A stretch of 64,000 nucleotides of DNA from the NCBI GenBank assembly GCA_963971425.1, contig OZ020516.1, positions 17,534,593 through 17,598,592 on the forward strand, in the 5' to 3' direction. Below, in pieces: positions 44,789 through 54,745 of this stretch. A program made the translations under genes and the position numbers. The notes beneath the pieces were generated by a model, which ran no database searches, had not been told where the DNA came from, and saw only the letters and a list, made by a program, of their open reading frames with translations. Every line of letters begins with the position of its first letter. Within the stretch, counting starts at the first letter, position 1. Source of the DNA: Bryoerythrophyllum caledonicum. Taxonomy: Eukaryota; Streptophyta; Bryopsida; Pottiales; Pottiaceae.

Positions 44789-46452
44789 TTGAATGGATTT
44801 ACCATTGATAAAAGAGGCCAACCAACTACACCTCTCCACACATATTATAACAGAGACACATACAACATGTGTCTAAAAAATTTCGGAACCAACAAAGGCC
44901 CCGGCCCAGACCATATATCTAACTCAATTCTAAAAAACATGCCCCCAAGATTCCATGACCTTCTATCATTATTCTTTCTTCATTGTTACAAACAAAAATC
45001 CATTCCCGCATCTTGGAAAACAAGTTTAACAATCTTATTATACAAAAAAGGCGACCCATCCGTGCTACCTAACCACCGACCTATTGCTTTAGCTAACACC
45101 ATTTACAAATTATATACTAGCACACTAACATCAATATTATCGGCCTACGGGGAAAAACACCAAATATTACACGAAAGCCAAGAAGGGTTTAGAGCCAAGA
45201 GAAGTACCACACGACAACTTCAAACCCTCATTGCCGCTCTTGAGGATGCAAAATTCACTAATAAAGACATCTACATACTCTACATTGACTTCAAAAACGC
45301 ATTCGGTTCCATTGACCACCCTCGATTGCTAGCCATTATGAGCGATCTTGGATACCCAGAGGACGTAGTCACACTGGTTGGCAATATATACTCCAAATCT
45401 ACCACTACATACACTGGAGAATTCTTTGGTAATACACGCCCTATCCCCATCCAATGAGGTACCATCCAAGGCGATACATTGAGCCCATACCTCTTTATTA
45501 TTTTTCTAGAACCTCTATTGAGATGGCTTCAAAGAGGTAATAATGGCTACACATTTGGCACCTCAAAAGTCACCGTAAACTCAGCCGCATATGCCGACGA
45601 TCTAGCGGCCATCTCCGGACGTCTTAAATCATTCCAAATTCAATTAGACAAAATAGACAAATTTTGTTTATGGACCGGGATGGAACTTGGGGTCCAAAAA
45701 TGTGCCGTAACTGGATGCCCAAACAAATCAAAATAAATCCGACCGCCTTCAAAGCCCTTATCCAAGCTACCAATATCCACTATCGTAACCAACCAATTCC
45801 GGTTCTCAACCAAAACCAACCCTACATACACCTTGGAATAAACCTAGTTCCATCGTTAAAATGGAAAATTCAAATTCACGCTACTTCTACAAAATTTATT
45901 AAACAATGCAATGAACTTACACTATGTCCGGCCACATTGCAACAAAAAATAAAAATGATTGATACCGTCATACGTCCGGGTATCTCATATAGTTTCTATC
46001 CGGTCCCTTATTCCATGCCCGCCATAAACAAACTTGATAAAAAAATCATAGCCATAGAAAAGAAAGTATGCGGACTCCCTAATTGTACGCCCAATGTCAT
46101 AACACAACTCCCCCATGAACTATTCGGATTAGAAGCTTTTTCCCTCAAAAATGCCTATCTACGTTGCATTGGAGAACAACTCCAAAATGCACTTAACGAC
46201 AAGGGACGACTAGGACTAATTTACAATGGACTCCTACGGCACATCCATGCCATTTATGGAGGAGCACAATACCTCCAAAGACTTAAAAAATCTGATTGCC
46301 TTCGGTCTCCCATTACCCGCACACTTTTTCTACTCAAAACAGAAGGCCAAACATTTCTTAAAAGCACACTAGAAGATTTCCTACTAGGCCCCGTGCCGCT
46401 TGAACAAAATTGGGCAAATGAAATACATAATCTCCCTAGACTTGACCGATAA
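44789..46452 (+). pseudogene. LINE copy 2 reverse transcriptase
   Basis: 44789-45457 encodes RT fingers and palm: GPGPDHISNSILKNMPPRF, IPASWKTSLTILLYKKGDP, HRPIALANTIYKLYT, GFRAKRSTTRQLQTLI and LYIDFKNAFGSIDHPRLL (first catalytic Asp). A TGA at 45455-45457 interrupts the motif RGTIQGDTLSPYLF, where copy 1 keeps Arg. The next frame 45479-45736 has AAYADDLAAISG with the catalytic Asp pair and the thumb start WTGMELGVQKCAVTGCPNKSK, which ends in a stop; an overlapping frame continues the thumb to 46452 (YLHLGINLVPSLKWKIQIH, MIDTVIRPGISYSFYPVPYS). Confidence 0.9.
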
Positions 46453-46536
46453 TTATCCGCCAAACTCCTACAAAAACTTTTTTCCGCAAACATTACCGAT
46501 CTAAAACAAATTACACTACCAAATGGAACACACCTT

Positions 46537-47706
46537 ATGGACGACAAGAGCTACAAAACATTCTACGGTACCCCTCACAAATTAATAAAAAGTGCACTAA
46601 ATATTGCTAAACAATTATTTTGTCATCCTCCATGCCTCTCTATATGCCCCAACCCTTGCACCACTCACGCCCCACCTTACACACTTAAAGACCTGTACAT
46701 CATTGGTCACAATGACATCCACCCCAACATCAACCTCCCATTAATCCCTCCAAACCCACCACAGTCACGACCATATGCCCCTCCACCACATATATTAAAA
46801 AATCCTTCCATACACCCAATAAATAACATAACCGCACACAAACATAGAAAGTATATTGACTCCAACAACATAAGCAAACAATATACGTCATACCTATGCC
46901 ATTGGCCCCACAATAACACCACCTACGCCAAATGGCTCCCACAAAGAAATCTTTTCCCTTGGCACAATCCAAACGCTTTCTTACATAACACCGAAATCCT
47001 CACACAATACTACCTAAGAACTCAAAACAGTTATTACCTGAATATCATACAATCACACCACCTCCAAGCACAACTTCAAGATAGAAGATCTGTCACACCA
47101 CCTCTTATAATCCCCCTCCTGAACAACTTTACAACCGAATGCAACCCCAAAACTAACATCCTCGCACAGAAAAATACAATCAAAATACAACAAGATAATG
47201 CCCACATATACAAAGGTAATGGTAGACACCTAATAACCATACCACTCGCTAGACTACAATGGCTGTGGAACCAATATCACAACGCACTACAAACCCCCAT
47301 TTGCATTGAACCAATACCCCAAACATTTGAAACCAAAATTGTTTGGCTATACCAAAGATATAAATACCGTATATCCAAAAATGACCCCCTTAAAAATGCA
47401 CACTACACATTACCCGATCCTATCTTAGACTACCTTATTACATCTTTGAATATCACACATTCATACTTCTCATCCCCCGTTACATGCTCCACAAAAATTT
47501 CAAAATTCTACTCTCCATTCGAATGTGATAAGATTTTTGGTTCTCTTGGAAATGCTTTTGATTATAGGTGGAGCGGAATAGGCCTTGCACACCCTCACAA
47601 CGAAGAAGAAACACAACAAGCAATACATTGGGCACGCCTAGCGGCAAACAATGATCCCAACCACAACATCACCATTATTATTACTCTATTGGTACCACAA
47701 CTCTAG
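46537..47706 (+). pseudogene. LINE copy 2 post-RT region
   Basis: A 389-codon open stretch between RT and RNase H, Asn/His/Pro/Thr-rich. It includes IARLQWLWNQYHNALQTPI-type text and a segment FGSLGNAFDYRWSGIGLAHPHNEEETQQAIHWARLAA, followed by NITIIITLL, which is conserved in the mirror region of copy 1 (about 530-1930). I recognise no domain in it. Its length of about 2 kb between RT and RNase H is notable for a LINE. Confidence 0.65.
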
Positions 47707-48034
47707 CCCACACTTAGGCCCATTCCCGGACTTTCACATCATAGTACTATTTGAAGCGGACTCTATGACTTACAAAGAACCCACTATACCACCGCAAATA
47801 CAAACACCCCGCCTTGAACCAACAACCCTACGTATCCTATGTATACATCGTCAAACTCGAGAGATAGGTACCCTAGAAATCCTCACTCATCTCACTTTGA
47901 TAGCAAAAAATCTAAACATTAACAAGGTATACACCGCAATAGACCCGCCCACACCTATTTCAATCCGTGTAAACCGTAACAAAAAATGGTCTTAAACCCC
48001 CCACACAAACATCTTTGCACTACCAATTACCGAA

Positions 48035-48778
48035 TTGAGCCTCCCACTCCCCAATTACCAAATTAATACCGACCTTAAATTTGACCCCAACTTTAGCTAC
48101 TACACTGAGGGCTCCTTTAAAGAACCAACCGAAGTTAGCTCGAGACATTGGCACCGAGAAAAAGCCGGTTATGGGGTACACAATTCAACCAAACAAATTA
48201 AATTAGGCAAAAAACTACACGGACTCCAAAATATTCTAAGAGCCGAAATGATGGCTATACACAAAACCCTTAAGATAATCACCACTCAATACCCAAACGA
48301 ACTGGCTCACATTTTTACAGATTGCATATATGTATTATATCTCCTTAATACACACGTAAAACACCCCACTTTACACAATAGTCACCCGGACAAAACTATC
48401 CTCACATCTATGGTTGTAATGCTCCAAAATCGCACACAAATTACTACACTCCACAACGTCCGAGCTCATGCTAATATTGCTGGCAATGAACAAGCCGACA
48501 AACTAGCAAAGGAAGGAAGAGAAAAAACCCACAAGAATGCCGAACACCCATACAAACACGCCCGTGCCACCCCATATTACTTTCATAGATATGAATGGTC
48601 CTCTATAGGCAAAACTCCCGATAAAGGCCCCATACGATTCTTGGACAAATACCTCAAAAAACATGATCTTGTAAATAACCTGGAAAAACTTACAAGAATT
48701 TCCCCAATATTGATAAATGGACCGGCAACCCAAACATTCACGATGTACTGTCCAACAATTTTTGGAAAAACCCCATAA
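48035..48778 (+). pseudogene. LINE copy 2 RNase H domain
   Basis: RNase H fold motifs in order: YYTEGSFKEP (first catalytic Asp replaced by Glu), AGYGVHN, LRAEMMAIHKTL (catalytic Glu), HIFTDCIYVLYLL (catalytic Asp) and NVRAHANIAGNEQADKLAKEG (His loop and last Asp). In copy 1 the first motif reads YYTDGSF. The domain would remove RNA template during first-strand synthesis. Confidence 0.85.
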
Positions 48779-48828
48779 TTACGGATCCACAAATCACATG
48801 CCTAATCAAATTTTGCACCGGACAATAC

Positions 48829-49563
48829 ATGGGAAATGCCGGCAAACAACTCTTCTTCGGAATAGAAAGATTTTCTACAATAACATGTCCAATTTGCAAC
48901 ACCACGGACCCGGACACATGGCTACATGTCTTACTCAAGTGCCAAAACCCCCATATACACTCACTAATTGTCAAAAGACAAAACAAAGCCGTATGGGCAA
49001 TTCGTAAACTACTCGTATCATCAAACCAATCCCGTTGCTTTACTCCCTTGAATGCCGGAACCTTTAATGACAACCCACAGGAAAATACGGTCTCGTGGTG
49101 GCTATTACCATGCATATGTTGCACTCAAAGATGCCACTGTAATGTAAGATTCAAACCCGACCTTCTATGTGTTAGAGGACTATCATACAAAGATCCCCCA
49201 CCAAACCACATAGACCCTAGTCTCACTATTCAATTTATTGAATTCACGTATTGCAATGATAGATTCTCTCCGGACACTATTGCAAACAAAACAAATAAAT
49301 ACCAACCACTACTTGACAATATTCAAGCACTAGGATGGAAAGTAGACCCCCTCATTGTCATCACCGCGGGTGCTAGAGCCACCACCTTCATTCCCTCAAT
49401 GACAACCCTTGAAGAAACATTTAACCTCCCCATCACTTCAATCAAAACCACTTTTTCAAATATCAAAATTATTGCAATTCAACATGCTATGTCGATACTC
49501 CTACATAAACGAAAACTGGAAAACAATCAACCCCTTCCTGACGCTTGGGACCCCCCTCCATAG
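48829..49563 (+). pseudogene. LINE copy 2 C-terminal CCHC domain and tail
   Basis: CPICNTTDPDTWLHVLLKC gives a C-x2-C-x9-H-x4-C knuckle, followed by HIHSLIVKRQNKAVWAIRKLL, a conserved C-terminal block in several LINE lineages. The frame runs to a stop at 49561-49563. Downstream is the 3' UTR. Confidence 0.8.
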
Positions 49564-49679
49564 ACTAACATTTGCATTTCACCGTACACGCCCTCCCTCT
49601 TTTGGAGACTTTTGGGACCTATGGTCCTTTGTTCTTGGCTACTTGTTACTAGGTACATAGTGTCTACCCTTGAAAGGGG

Positions 49680-49784
49680 GAAGTAGTTCCATACTACTAA
49701 CCCATGCCCGGTGGGCATAGACTTGGTGGTGGAATGAACGGACACTTTATTCAGGCCGGCCCCCTTCGGAAACCGGCGTTCTTC
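49680..49784 (+). other. Structured LINE 3' end with three hairpins
   Basis: AGTAGT-tccat-ACTACT (49682-49698), ATGCCC-ggt-GGGCAT (49704-49718) and GCCGG...CCGGC (about 49755-49777) lie in a row just before the target duplication. There is no poly(A) or simple repeat at the end. These may be the RT recognition structure. Confidence 0.6.
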
Positions 49785-49804
49785 TTTTGGTTGGTATTCA
49801 GGGG

Positions 49805-50029
49805 TTACCTAATAACACATCACTTTAGGCCTTCTTACATCCAAACTTACTTCCTTATGTTCAAAGCACTATTTTATCCCTAGGAATCTCCAACAAAAAG
49901 GGACAACAAAACATGGGATAGACTTTAAAAAAAAGTATGGTTTTGCTTCAAACATAAAGTTTCACAATATTGTGAAATTTGAAAGGAGTTACTATGAAGA
50001 CAAGATAAGGTGATCCTATTGAAACCAAC
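49805..50029. other. Short intergenic stretch
   Basis: Sequence between R1 copies c and d. No gene or clear repeat seen. Confidence 0.5.
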
Positions 50030-50966
50030 CAAAATCCATAGCTTATACTTATAAAATTGGGGAATATTCAACCCACTTCCGTTCCATTACCACCCATTCA
50101 GTTCCAAATGGAGGTTTGTTATTAGTCAAGACCCTTACTTTTTTTTTTTGACACAAGCAAAGAGAACCTTTACTGCAGAGAAAAAATGGTACGAAGGCAA
50201 ACCCCACCAACTACGGCGAGGCTGGGACAAGGCCCGGGCCAAAAGCAAAACAAAGAGCCATTAGTGGTTAGTATTAGTTCAATCTCTCCTAGGGTCAGTA
50301 AAAGAGAGATGCTAATGAGGACAATCATCCACCCAAGAAGCAAGAACCTCATCACAACACTACAAATCTTTGAAGCGCTTAGTGAGCTTTTCATTATTCT
50401 AAGGGGCTTGTTTGCGATTGGAGAGAGTACTAGCCCACGCGCTTCTACCGTAATCAACCAAGCCAAGCCAAATCTTCACATGAAGCTTCTGCTTGGGCCA
50501 CTTGGTGTCATTGAAGACCGTGTCATTCCATTCACACCACAAGTACCAGATAATAATCCCACGCAGAAGAAGCCAGAGTTTGCAAATCTGTTTGAATCGC
50601 CTCGGCATATGATGGGCGAAGATTCCATGTTTCCACGTAAGAGAGGTGTTTGGAAGGTAAGTGGTAGACGCAGGCAGGTTCTCGGGAAGACCCTTACTTT
50701 TGGTTGGTGCTTATGGGAGGTACCTAGTGGCGGCCACCGGCTAAACATGACAACATACTTTGAAAATTCATAATTGATTCACATATCATCCAAAAAAAAT
50801 GAAATCACTTAGGTTGAGTTTGTAATCTTATTAGCTATCACCAAAAAATATATGTCAGCTGTGAATTAGTTATTAACAATTATTAATTGTTAATTAACTG
50901 TTAATTGTTAATTATTAATTGTTCTCTCTATATATGCACATTGCTTAACTTGTCGGTTATGGGGGC
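50030..50966 (+). mobile_element. R1 repeat, copy d, split by a second LINE
   Basis: 50030-50142 and 50702-50966 form one R1 copy in plus orientation. It reads 'accaaccaaaatcc', 'cttataaaattggg', 'attcaacccacttcc', then 'tggttggtgcttatggg', 'gaaatcactt' and 'ttgcttaacttgtcggttatgggg'. It is inverted relative to copy c. Confidence 0.75.
50128..50701 (-). mobile_element. 5'-truncated LINE fragment of another family, poly(A) tail, 15-bp target duplication
   Basis: AAGACCCTTACTTTT occurs at 50128-50142 and 50687-50701. The insert 50143-50686 begins with a T run on the plus strand, that is, a poly(A) tail on the minus strand. The minus frame 50608-50399 reads RRFKQICKLWLLLRGIIIWYLW, continuing CEWNDTVFNDTKWPK, the typical C-terminal (zf-RVT) region of plant LINE ORF2 proteins. 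About 540 bp are retained. A different family from the 2A-bearing LINE. Confidence 0.88.
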
Positions 50967-53256
50967 TTTACTTGGAGTTTCTTGGAGTTCGTACCTGAAT
51001 TTTACTGAAACTTTGACCATCTGGCATGAATTTTGATTTTATGCTTTTTCTTCTCACGCATCAAAGTGATCCACTGCCACAGGACAATTCCACACACTTT
51101 TCATCAGCTAAGAAGCCTGGACACTGGCAACCAGGCAGGTGAGAATTTATTCAGTCAGTGCAAATAGTCCAATGTCATTCTTGTGTAGTCGACAAAACTT
51201 TGTAGAGAATTACCACATCATGTACAGTACAAAACAGTATCACAATGCACATATCCCTCATTGTATGATCCCAGAAAGGACAGCAAAATTGCAGAGTTGC
51301 CACCCTAGGAACAAATATCTAATACTTTTTTGAGAATACGGTTAATTTTAAAAATAAAATCAGAGAAGTTTTTTCTTTTTTTAGGGAAATTATGACTAAA
51401 AATGGCCGAGAATAGAAATCTAAGCTTGGTAGAAGGGAAGTTCCCAAAAAATAAGAAATAAAAGTCACCCGCCTCTATAATCATACAACAGTCTCACATC
51501 AAGTGCAAGAAATGGTTTACCTATTCAAATGACACCAACAGCCATGGGAGATATTCTTTGATAATAGTGCCTTCCATGGAGTAAACAGCCATGTTCCGGA
51601 AGATCTTTGGAGTGCATTTGGCCAGGCCAGGCTGGGCTGTAATCTTGCATAACCTGAGTCTCAGTCTTGGACGGAGCTAAAATGTGGGAGACGAGAAATC
51701 TTCCAACATGTGCGAGGCTGCAGTCTTGCTCACATGCTGCACACAACAAAACTGGCTATGTAGACTGATGCCATAGATTTGTTTGACATGCCTCCATCAT
51801 CTAGTGTTTTGAACACTGGATACGAGGTTAACTTCCCGTGCTGTGAAATTGCAAGTATCAAAGCTTCATTTGAAAATGAGACTGTTTATCTTGACAGGGA
51901 GGATTGAAAACAAATTCCACAGATACCAAAAACTGTTCTTGAGCACTCTTTTTGAGACCAAGTGTGTTCCTTAAATCCAGGCTCCAACTCAAATTTCTTG
52001 GATACTACACTTGCAGAAGAATTTGCAACTAACCAAATGATTGATTGTTGATGGTTTGAAATTTTGAATGGGTGTTTGGTTTGAACTGTTCACCTGAAAT
52101 TTGTGACAGAAACAGCTGCTACTCAATTTGCTTGTCTCATAAGCTTGCCATTTTAAAACCTGGAAATGATTTCCAAGAGCACATGAATGAGCTCACAAGA
52201 CATCCCTGCGAGCACATTGAACAAGTTGCTATGTTATGGTTTTTTATCTTCGGCCACTTCAGTCAAATTGTTAGGGATAATAGGAGCCCAAAAAATTTGA
52301 GAAGTTGTATATTGAAAGTTTTAAAGAGAGTGATAAAAAAAATATGTCCTCATGAACAATGTGGCATTGGGATCTCTGGTACACAATAAGTTCATATCAT
52401 AGCGCTTTCAATGAAACATTCCACAATGACAGTGGAGCTTCTCCATATGTTGTAACTTGTGACATTGTTACTGCATGCCCTGGATAAGAGACCAGTAGGT
52501 AATTATTTAGTGCTCAGAAGCTCAGACAATATTGATTTCCAAGTCCACAGCACCAACAAATGCCTCGTGTTCCAGATCAATATTAAATTCTGGCAGGACC
52601 TCACCGGATTCAGAATTGCAGATGCAACAGACTTCTGGAACTCTCACAGAGCATTATATATAATATCAGAAACATGTACCAAATATGTCACTGTATGTAC
52701 TGGAAGAGATACGTACAGCTCATGATGCAAGAATCACATATCAATGATCTCCGTTGAATACCGTATCGTCCGAGCTGCACTGAAAATCTGAATGTTTATT
52801 CCATAACATGGTGTTCAATTCATGTCTGTAGGAAGAATAACCATCTCATGGTCTCACCACCAAAGATTAGGCCCAACCATTCAACATCATCTCCCAGCAA
52901 ATTCAAAGAAAATGTACTACATATTCAAGCTCTATATCACCATGTTATAGAATGCAATGTACTCGCACAAACCAATCATATGCCTCCACATTATGAACTG
53001 CTAAGACTGGAATGGTAACCAAAGATTTCCAACCAACCAAATCCTAGAATCATCCCTTTGCTTACAAATCACATCTGTTGGTAGAAGGGATCAAACTGTT
53101 GGTTGCAAAGCTTCCGAGTCCAACCAGGACTGTCAAACGTGCAAATACTGTAAAATTCTGAAAAAAATAGATATACATCATTTTAACAAGTTTTTGTCAG
53201 AAAAATTAAAAATATTAGAACTGTAAAATTATTAAAAAAAAACACTCACATGCAGT
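50967..53256. other. Intergenic, no gene recognised
   Basis: Short open frames (for example 52072-52389, 52459-52725) have no domain I recognise and no consistent splice partners. Simple AT sequence at about 50880-50920 (repeated taattgtta). Confidence 0.4.
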
Positions 53257-53466
53257 TTACTTGAATGCAAGCTTGTGCTTGCTGAGGCCAGCAACGGAGC
53301 TAAATTTACTAAGGATCGTGCGCACCTTACTGTTGGAATCCGATGGGTTGAAACTTGGCCTGTCTCCAAGTGCAGCAGCATTTGTGGAAGCCATAACTTC
53401 GTGGGATCCCAACAAGGCAGTGAGACAGAAAAGCGCTGCCTCCACATTACTCCATTGCAAAATCAT
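53257..53466 (-). pseudogene. Possible importin-beta-like exon fragment
   Basis: The minus frame reads QWSNVEAALFCLTALLGSHE, followed by a part ending SSVAGLSKHKLAFK. The W-x3-EAALFCL pattern resembles a helical repeat in plant transportin/importin-13-like proteins. No flanking exons were found, so it is either a fragment or a chance likeness. Confidence 0.25.
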
Positions 53467-53469
53467 TCA

Positions 53470-54745
53470 CTAGCTGTAGGGTGATCAGACTCCAGAGACA
53501 TGGGCATGGCAGCGGCAGGGAGACTTCCATGGTTGATACACTGCGTCTCTATAATGTGGCATGTGATCAAATCACTGTTTACATGGAACCAGCGGGAAAC
53601 ATTGGAAGCATTGAGAACCCAGCTTCTACCGCTCCAAGGTACATTTCGGGCGTTTCGATCGCCTTTAATTCTATGTCACAGAAAATTGACAGAGGAATTC
53701 ATGGTGACTTTTACTTTGAGAATTGATTATTATTTGTGGACGTTGCATTTGTCAGAAAGCGCTGCTTGCTAAGTTATCTCTCTCCGACGTTAGCACCTAA
53801 TTAATCTCTCTCTGTTTCCAAACGGTTCGGGGAATGATTAATCACTTACGAGATTACCGCAACGGGAGTCTTGCAGACTCCAGAGAGTCGTTGCAAATCT
53901 CCTCATCTTAACCTTGACTTACTTGGAGATAAGAATCTGCAATGAACCTGCAGTACGATGTTGTCAGACAGGTCCTGAAAAGCAATTAAAGTCAAATGAT
54001 CAGGCTATGAGCTGAGTAACACTGTCCAGTATTTTCATCTGGTGCGTGCTGAGGGCTCTTCATAAGGCACCTACTCCAGGGGAGCAGTTGTGAGATTTTC
54101 CAGCTTCCAATTCCTAGTGTCAGAACCAGGCGGTAAAAGTGATAATCGTTGCCATTCACATAGGTACAGCACAACGAAATCAAGTGCTTTGAGCTCGTGA
54201 GTTGACTTCCAGTTTGATGACCAGCTCCGCTTCTGACAGCCCACGGAGAGGTCGTAATTTCATTTGTGGTCATGAGCACGCTATGGGCTCGGTGCACTTG
54301 AGCCAGTTGTGAAGCTGTGAACAGAAACAGAACATAGAGAGTTGTAATTGTGAAGCTTTATCATTGTGAGTCTGTAACTGTGAGGCAGCTCTAGGAGTTC
54401 GATTTGTACTTGGTAGATTTCTGAGCGCTGCATCTGTTGATCGAGTCTTCACTTGTCTTGATACTTGGCGCGGAATGGCCTCACTAGGAGACTCAGCTTA
54501 ACCTGTTCGTATCCATTACAGAGAGAGTCTTTGATTGATTCTATGCTGGTGGGTTGTAGGTGGGGAGCATTTGTGTCGAACCGTTGGTGTCAGCATTATT
54601 CAGCTCAACCTTGTAAGGGGAAAGAGTGAGGGAGGCCGAATAGGAGTGTGAATTAAGAAGGGACATAACAGAAATGAGTTAGCTTGCAGGAGATGTTTGC
54701 GTAAACATTTTAGAAAGTAAGCATTGGTGACAGGAATTTAGCATA
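53470..54745. other. Upstream region of the remorin gene
   Basis: No gene recognised; probably contains the remorin promoter and 5' UTR. Several short open frames without domain signal. Confidence 0.4.

Larger units (their letters stand above)
42717..49784 (+). mobile_element. LINE copy 2: 5'-truncated, 7.07 kb, with 12-bp target duplication
   Basis: Flanked by TTTTGGTTGGTA at 42705-42716 and 49785-49796. Homology to copy 1 starts at about ORF2 codon 57, so ORF1, the CAA tract and the 2A motif are absent. Domains in order: endonuclease (42720-44000), linker, RT (about 44870-45740), a long post-RT region, RNase H (about 48080-48520), a CCHC knuckle (48886-48945) and a hairpin-rich 3' end without poly(A). 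Many frameshifts and stops make it a dead copy. Confidence 0.93.
42392..49804 (-). mobile_element. R1 repeat, copy c, split by a LINE
   Basis: The R1 sequence 42392-42716 continues at 49785-49804 once the LINE and one target duplication are removed. Its ends are CCCCAGTAACC and, at the other side, TCAGGGG followed by TTACCTAA. Internal blocks match copies b and d. Confidence 0.7.
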
